Of a stretch of 13,177 nucleotides of DNA, positions 12,398 through 13,177 are shown piece after piece (position 1 is the first letter of the stretch; the number at the start of each line of letters is the position of its first letter). The translations under genes and the position numbers were made by a program. Under the pieces are notes generated by a model. That model did no database searches, had not been told where the DNA came from, and worked only from the letters and a program-made list of their open reading frames with translations. The DNA is taken from positions 1 through 13,177 of the forward strand of contig DASXTS010000340.1 of the NCBI GenBank assembly GCA_036505275.1, read 5' to 3'. The DNA is from DASXTS01 sp036505275. GTDB taxonomy: Bacteria; Actinomycetota; Actinomycetes; Mycobacteriales; Pseudonocardiaceae.

Positions 12398-12622
12398 ACA
12401 CAGCGGGAGGAGGTTAGGTTCGGGTCCGCGGGTCGACGCCGGTCGGGGGCGCAGCGCCGACCCACGGATGTCGGGGGTGGCCGGTGATCCGGATCGCCGC
12501 GGTCGGGGGCACGGGCGAGTCGGATCACCGGCCACAGGCGGGGCTCCCCTGTCGTCCGGGTGGGGGATTTCCGGAGCATGAGAGTCCGCCGGTCTGTGGA
12601 GTTGTCGTGGAGGCGGCCGCGG
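12398..12622. other. Gene-free, repeat-rich convergent intergenic region
   Basis: No reading frame here has credible protein character. It contains a perfect 15-bp inverted repeat, GTGGCCGGTGATCCG (12477-12491) with CGGATCACCGGCCAC (12521-12535), around a 29-nt loop. CGGTCGGGGGC occurs twice exactly 60 bp apart (12440 and 12500). A smaller dyad GGTCGG/CCGACC occupies 12441-12462. It lies between converging genes, so termination of the minus-strand operon is the simplest role; a structured RNA is possible but unsupported. Confidence 0.5.
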
Positions 12623-12979
12623 TCAGTGCAGCGCGGCGCGCCGGACCTGGGGAACGGGCGCTGCGACGGCCCTCGCGCGCGGCAGCCTGGCGCTCGGGTT
12701 GGCGTGCTGCTCTGGCGCGATCAGGTGCTGGTGGGCGGCCTGCCACACGGAGCACGGCGCCTTCTGGGCGCGCCACCTCGACGAACAGTTCGGGCAGTTG
12801 CCCTTGGCGTTCGGCTCGTGTGCCCGCAGCAGAGTGCGCCAGCCGTCGGTCAACCTGGGCAGCTCGGTGCGGGCCACGGAGGCCAGCGACGGGCCGTCGG
12901 CGTTGGCCGCCAGCGCGTCCAGCATGTCCAGCCGCTCCCAGACGGCTTGCCGCAGTATCTGACCAAGGATGTGGTCCAC
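12623..12979 (-). CDS. Small uncharacterised protein with a possible Cys/His zinc site
   Basis: A 118-residue protein from GTG 12979, with GAGG 5 nt upstream overlapping the stop of the gene before it. The N-terminal half (1-55) is helical ('MDHILGQILRQAVWERLDML'). The middle carries 'HEPNAKGNCPNCSSRW', giving C62-x2-C65, then C76 in 'KAPCSVW' and H83/H85 in 'AAHQHLI', a plausible CxxC...C...H zinc site. From memory, proteins with 'CPxCS...CPVW..AHxHL' are common, uncharacterised actinomycete proteins, often in clusters with small partner genes and HTH regulators. The tail after residue 90 is Arg/Ala/Pro rich. Function is unknown. Confidence 0.7.
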   Translation of the reverse strand: MDHILGQILRQAVWERLDMLDALAANADGPSLASVARTELPRLTDGWRTLLRAHEPNAKGNCPNCSSRWRAQKAPCSVWQAAHQHLIAPEQHANPSARLPRARAVAAPVPQVRRAALH

Positions 12980-12986
12980 CTGATCC

Positions 12987-13177
12987 TCACCCTCCTGCCT
13001 GGTCAGCGGCCTGGCGCAGCGCGTCGGAAAGCTGCCCGACCTGAACGGGGGACAGCACGGCGGTCTCGCCGGGAGGGCCGACCAGTACTACCCGGTCGCG
13101 ATCGATCAGAACGGTCAGGAAGCGCTCACGGTTGATGACATCGCGGCAGCTGACTCGCCACCAGTGTCGGTTACCCT
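12987..13177 (-). CDS. Small uncharacterised protein, C-terminal part at the right edge
   Basis: The minus-strand frame is open from the right edge to TGA 12989-12987 and yields 62 residues: 'NRHWWRVSCRDVINRERFLT', then 'VLIDRDRVVLVGPPGETAVL' and 'SPVQVGQLSDALRQAADQAG'. The start is beyond the window. The beta-hairpin-like 'VLIDRDRVVLVGPPGE' followed by an amphipathic helix fits a family of short actinomycete proteins that I have seen beside the Cys/His-motif protein encoded next; neither has an assigned role. The stop lies 7 bp from the GTG of the next gene and overlaps its ribosome binding site, so the two form an operon. Confidence 0.7.
   Translation of the reverse strand, partial: GNRHWWRVSCRDVINRERFLTVLIDRDRVVLVGPPGETAVLSPVQVGQLSDALRQAADQAGG

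Noticed and set aside
12405..12440. GGTTCGGGTCC resembling a tRNA T-arm
   Set aside because: The upstream sequence folds into a single long hairpin, not a cloverleaf; no acceptor pairing or anticodon arm is found.
12484..13135. Plus-strand frames across the right end
   Set aside because: They are antisense to two minus-strand genes with better start signals and Cys/His or hydrophobic patterns.

Overview
This very G+C-rich window has dense coding on both strands, frequent GTG starts, stop/start overlaps and strong third-position G/C bias. It fits a filamentous actinomycete chromosome, plausibly Micromonosporaceae. That placement is inferred from protein style and gene repertoire; no rRNA or taxonomic marker is present. 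No tRNA, rRNA, CRISPR array or intact insertion sequence was found.

Left region (1-1350): remains of several genes. A VOC-fold protein enters from the left edge. It is followed by the C-terminal piece of a SnoaL-tailed sigma factor with an in-frame TAG, a 19-bp-arm hairpin, the last membrane segments of an MFS exporter, and a RibD/DHFR-like gene cut off about 60 codons in. Beyond that break lies a well-kept acyl-CoA dehydrogenase pair (1359-3790, minus strand, stop/start overlap) resembling the FadE23/FadE24 type. Its promoter region contains several dyads.

Middle region: a VapBC45-type toxin-antitoxin pair (3846-4906, minus, ATGA overlap) stands divergent to a 54-residue ribbon-helix-helix protein (4961-5125). 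Three CTAG tetramers at an exact 8-bp period lie between them, a likely operator. Next come a secreted GHL10/YngK-like glycoside hydrolase with a C-terminal Fn3-like module (5238-6860), an unrecognised protein with a low-complexity N-terminus (7098-7832), and, convergent and overlapping it by 31 bp, a protein on the minus strand (7802-8899). That last protein has a CxCxxC...H zinc pattern and other motifs recalling the tRNA-guanine transglycosylase/DpdA superfamily; this is my best candidate for something undescribed.

Right region: a PLP-dependent amino acid deaminase/aldolase (9051-10280) and a GH1 beta-glucosidase (10407-11756) are separated by an intergenic space that is almost entirely one imperfect palindrome of about 101 bp centred on CACATTGCAATGTG. 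A small protein (11767-12291) follows, with a tail encoded by four tandem copies of the 8-mer CTCACCGA, a frame-shifting unit. Two strong inverted repeats occupy 12366-12535. The window ends in a minus-strand pair of small proteins, one with a possible Cys/His zinc site and one running off the right edge.

The genes do not form one pathway. The window reads as an accessory patchwork of carbohydrate hydrolysis, acyl-CoA oxidation, amino acid metabolism, a toxin-antitoxin locus and uncharacterised modules.
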